A stretch of DNA of 64,000 nt, taken from Acidobacteriota bacterium. GTDB taxonomy: Bacteria > Acidobacteriota > Vicinamibacteria > Vicinamibacterales > CAVVIG01. The position numbers were made by a program, and so were the translations under genes. This document shows, piece after piece, positions 63,472 to 64,000 of this stretch. Where the stretch lies: the NCBI GenBank assembly GCA_003222395.1, contig QHWB01000050.1:1-64000 (forward strand). The letters run 5' to 3'. Position 1 is the stretch's first letter. Each line of letters begins with the position of its first letter. Under the pieces are notes generated by a model. The model saw only the letters and a program-made list of their open reading frames with translations. It did no database searches and was not told where the DNA came from.

Positions 63472-64000
63472 ATGATGCGCGTCGCCAACGCGCCCTGCTC
63501 GTGGGGCGTTCTCGAGTTCGAATCGGGCGCCGCGGCGCCGTCACCCACGCAGGTCCTCGACGAGATCGCCGCGACCGGCTATGCGGGTACGGAGCTCGGC
63601 GACTGGGGCTTCTTCGGCACCGATCCCTCCAGCGTTCGCAGCGATCTCGCTCGCCGGCAGCTCGCACTCGTCGGCGCCTTCGTCGCGGTGCCGCTGACCG
63701 GCGCGGTTGGTCACGACGCCGACGTCGACACGGCGGTAAGGACCGCGCGTCTGCTCGCCGCCGCCAGCGACGCGCGGCCGCTGCTCGTGCTCGCGGATGC
63801 GACCGCGGCGGATCCGGCGCGCACGGCCAGGGCGGGCCGCATCGGAGTCACCGATCTGCTGCCGCCGGCCGACTGGGACGCGATCGGCCGCCGCGCGGAA
63901 CGGATCGCGCGCGCCATCGCCGATGCGACGGGGCTGCGGACCGTCTTCCATCATCACTGCGCGACGTACGTCGAAACGCCAGACGAAATCGCCGCCCTGA
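63472..64000 (+). CDS. iolE: Inosose dehydratase-like TIM-barrel protein, 3' end outside window
   Basis: Open from ATG 63472 (or 63475) to the window end, 176 residues seen. MMRVANAPCSWGVLEFESGA, GYAGTELGDWGFFGTD, LARRQLALVGAFVAVPLTGA and ATGLRTVFHHHCATYVETPD match the AP-endonuclease-like barrel of IolE, which dehydrates scyllo-inosose; FHHHCATYVE has the metal ligands expected. The start lies at the end of the tandem repeat, which leaves no normal ribosome site. Confidence 0.88.
   Translation, partial: MMRVANAPCSWGVLEFESGAAAPSPTQVLDEIAATGYAGTELGDWGFFGTDPSSVRSDLARRQLALVGAFVAVPLTGAVGHDADVDTAVRTARLLAAASDARPLLVLADATAADPARTARAGRIGVTDLLPPADWDAIGRRAERIARAIADATGLRTVFHHHCATYVETPDEIAAL

Overview
The window reads as chromosome from a high-GC Gram-negative soil bacterium, most likely Acidobacteriota (Vicinamibacteria-like). 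This is inferred from a duplicated-orphan-permease-type ABC permease, several TonB receptors with N-terminal carboxypeptidase-regulatory domains, a diheme PQQ dehydrogenase, a BlaI/M56 pair, and dispersed palindromic repeats. No rRNA, tRNA or CRISPR array was seen.

Region A (1-7300) is an integron cassette array on the + strand. Small unrelated ORFs are separated by attC sites running from RYYYAAC to GTTRRRY, most with a shared imperfect palindrome (AGCCGNCGGCG ... CGCCGCGGCT). Cassettes encode a radical SAM protein, a GNAT acetyltransferase, membrane and secreted proteins, a DUF4258-type toxin/antitoxin pair, a frameshifted methyltransferase and a tandem ABM protein. No integron integrase is visible. 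Region B (7578-10154) is a graveyard of decayed IS genes. Region C (10400-15394) holds a dynamin-like GTPase, a decayed msrP and a cupin. A second attC cluster (15482-17409) carries two more cassettes, followed by a secreted cupin-like protein, a DUF3224 protein and a decayed DUF5615 gene.

Region D (19785-35080) is ordinary chromosome: an LVIVD beta-propeller protein, a response regulator, a PKD lipoprotein with terminator, a fascin-like protein beside a PQQ/cytochrome c dehydrogenase, DinB, a BaiN-like flavoprotein, BlaI and M56, and a large ABC permease.

Region E (35172-47901) looks like glycan uptake and breakdown: a TonB receptor, a MalK-type ATPase, a GH38 alpha-mannosidase, a MalG-type permease, a natural fusion of binding protein and MalF-type permease, and a divergent PfkB sugar kinase.

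Region F (47912-64000) is a myo-inositol locus. A minus-strand operon rbsA-rbsC-rbsB-iolG-iolB-phosphatase has overlapping or closely spaced genes. Two TonB receptors follow (one decayed), then plus-strand iolC-iolD and the start of iolE. A decayed second copy of the receptor/iolC junction lies between the receptors. The proposed flow is outer-membrane import, ABC import, IolG, IolE, IolD, IolB, IolC. The operon phosphatase and the nearby mannosidase suggest the substrate may be a phosphorylated or mannosylated inositol; this is inference. REP-like repeats intrude into coding sequence at several places in E and F.
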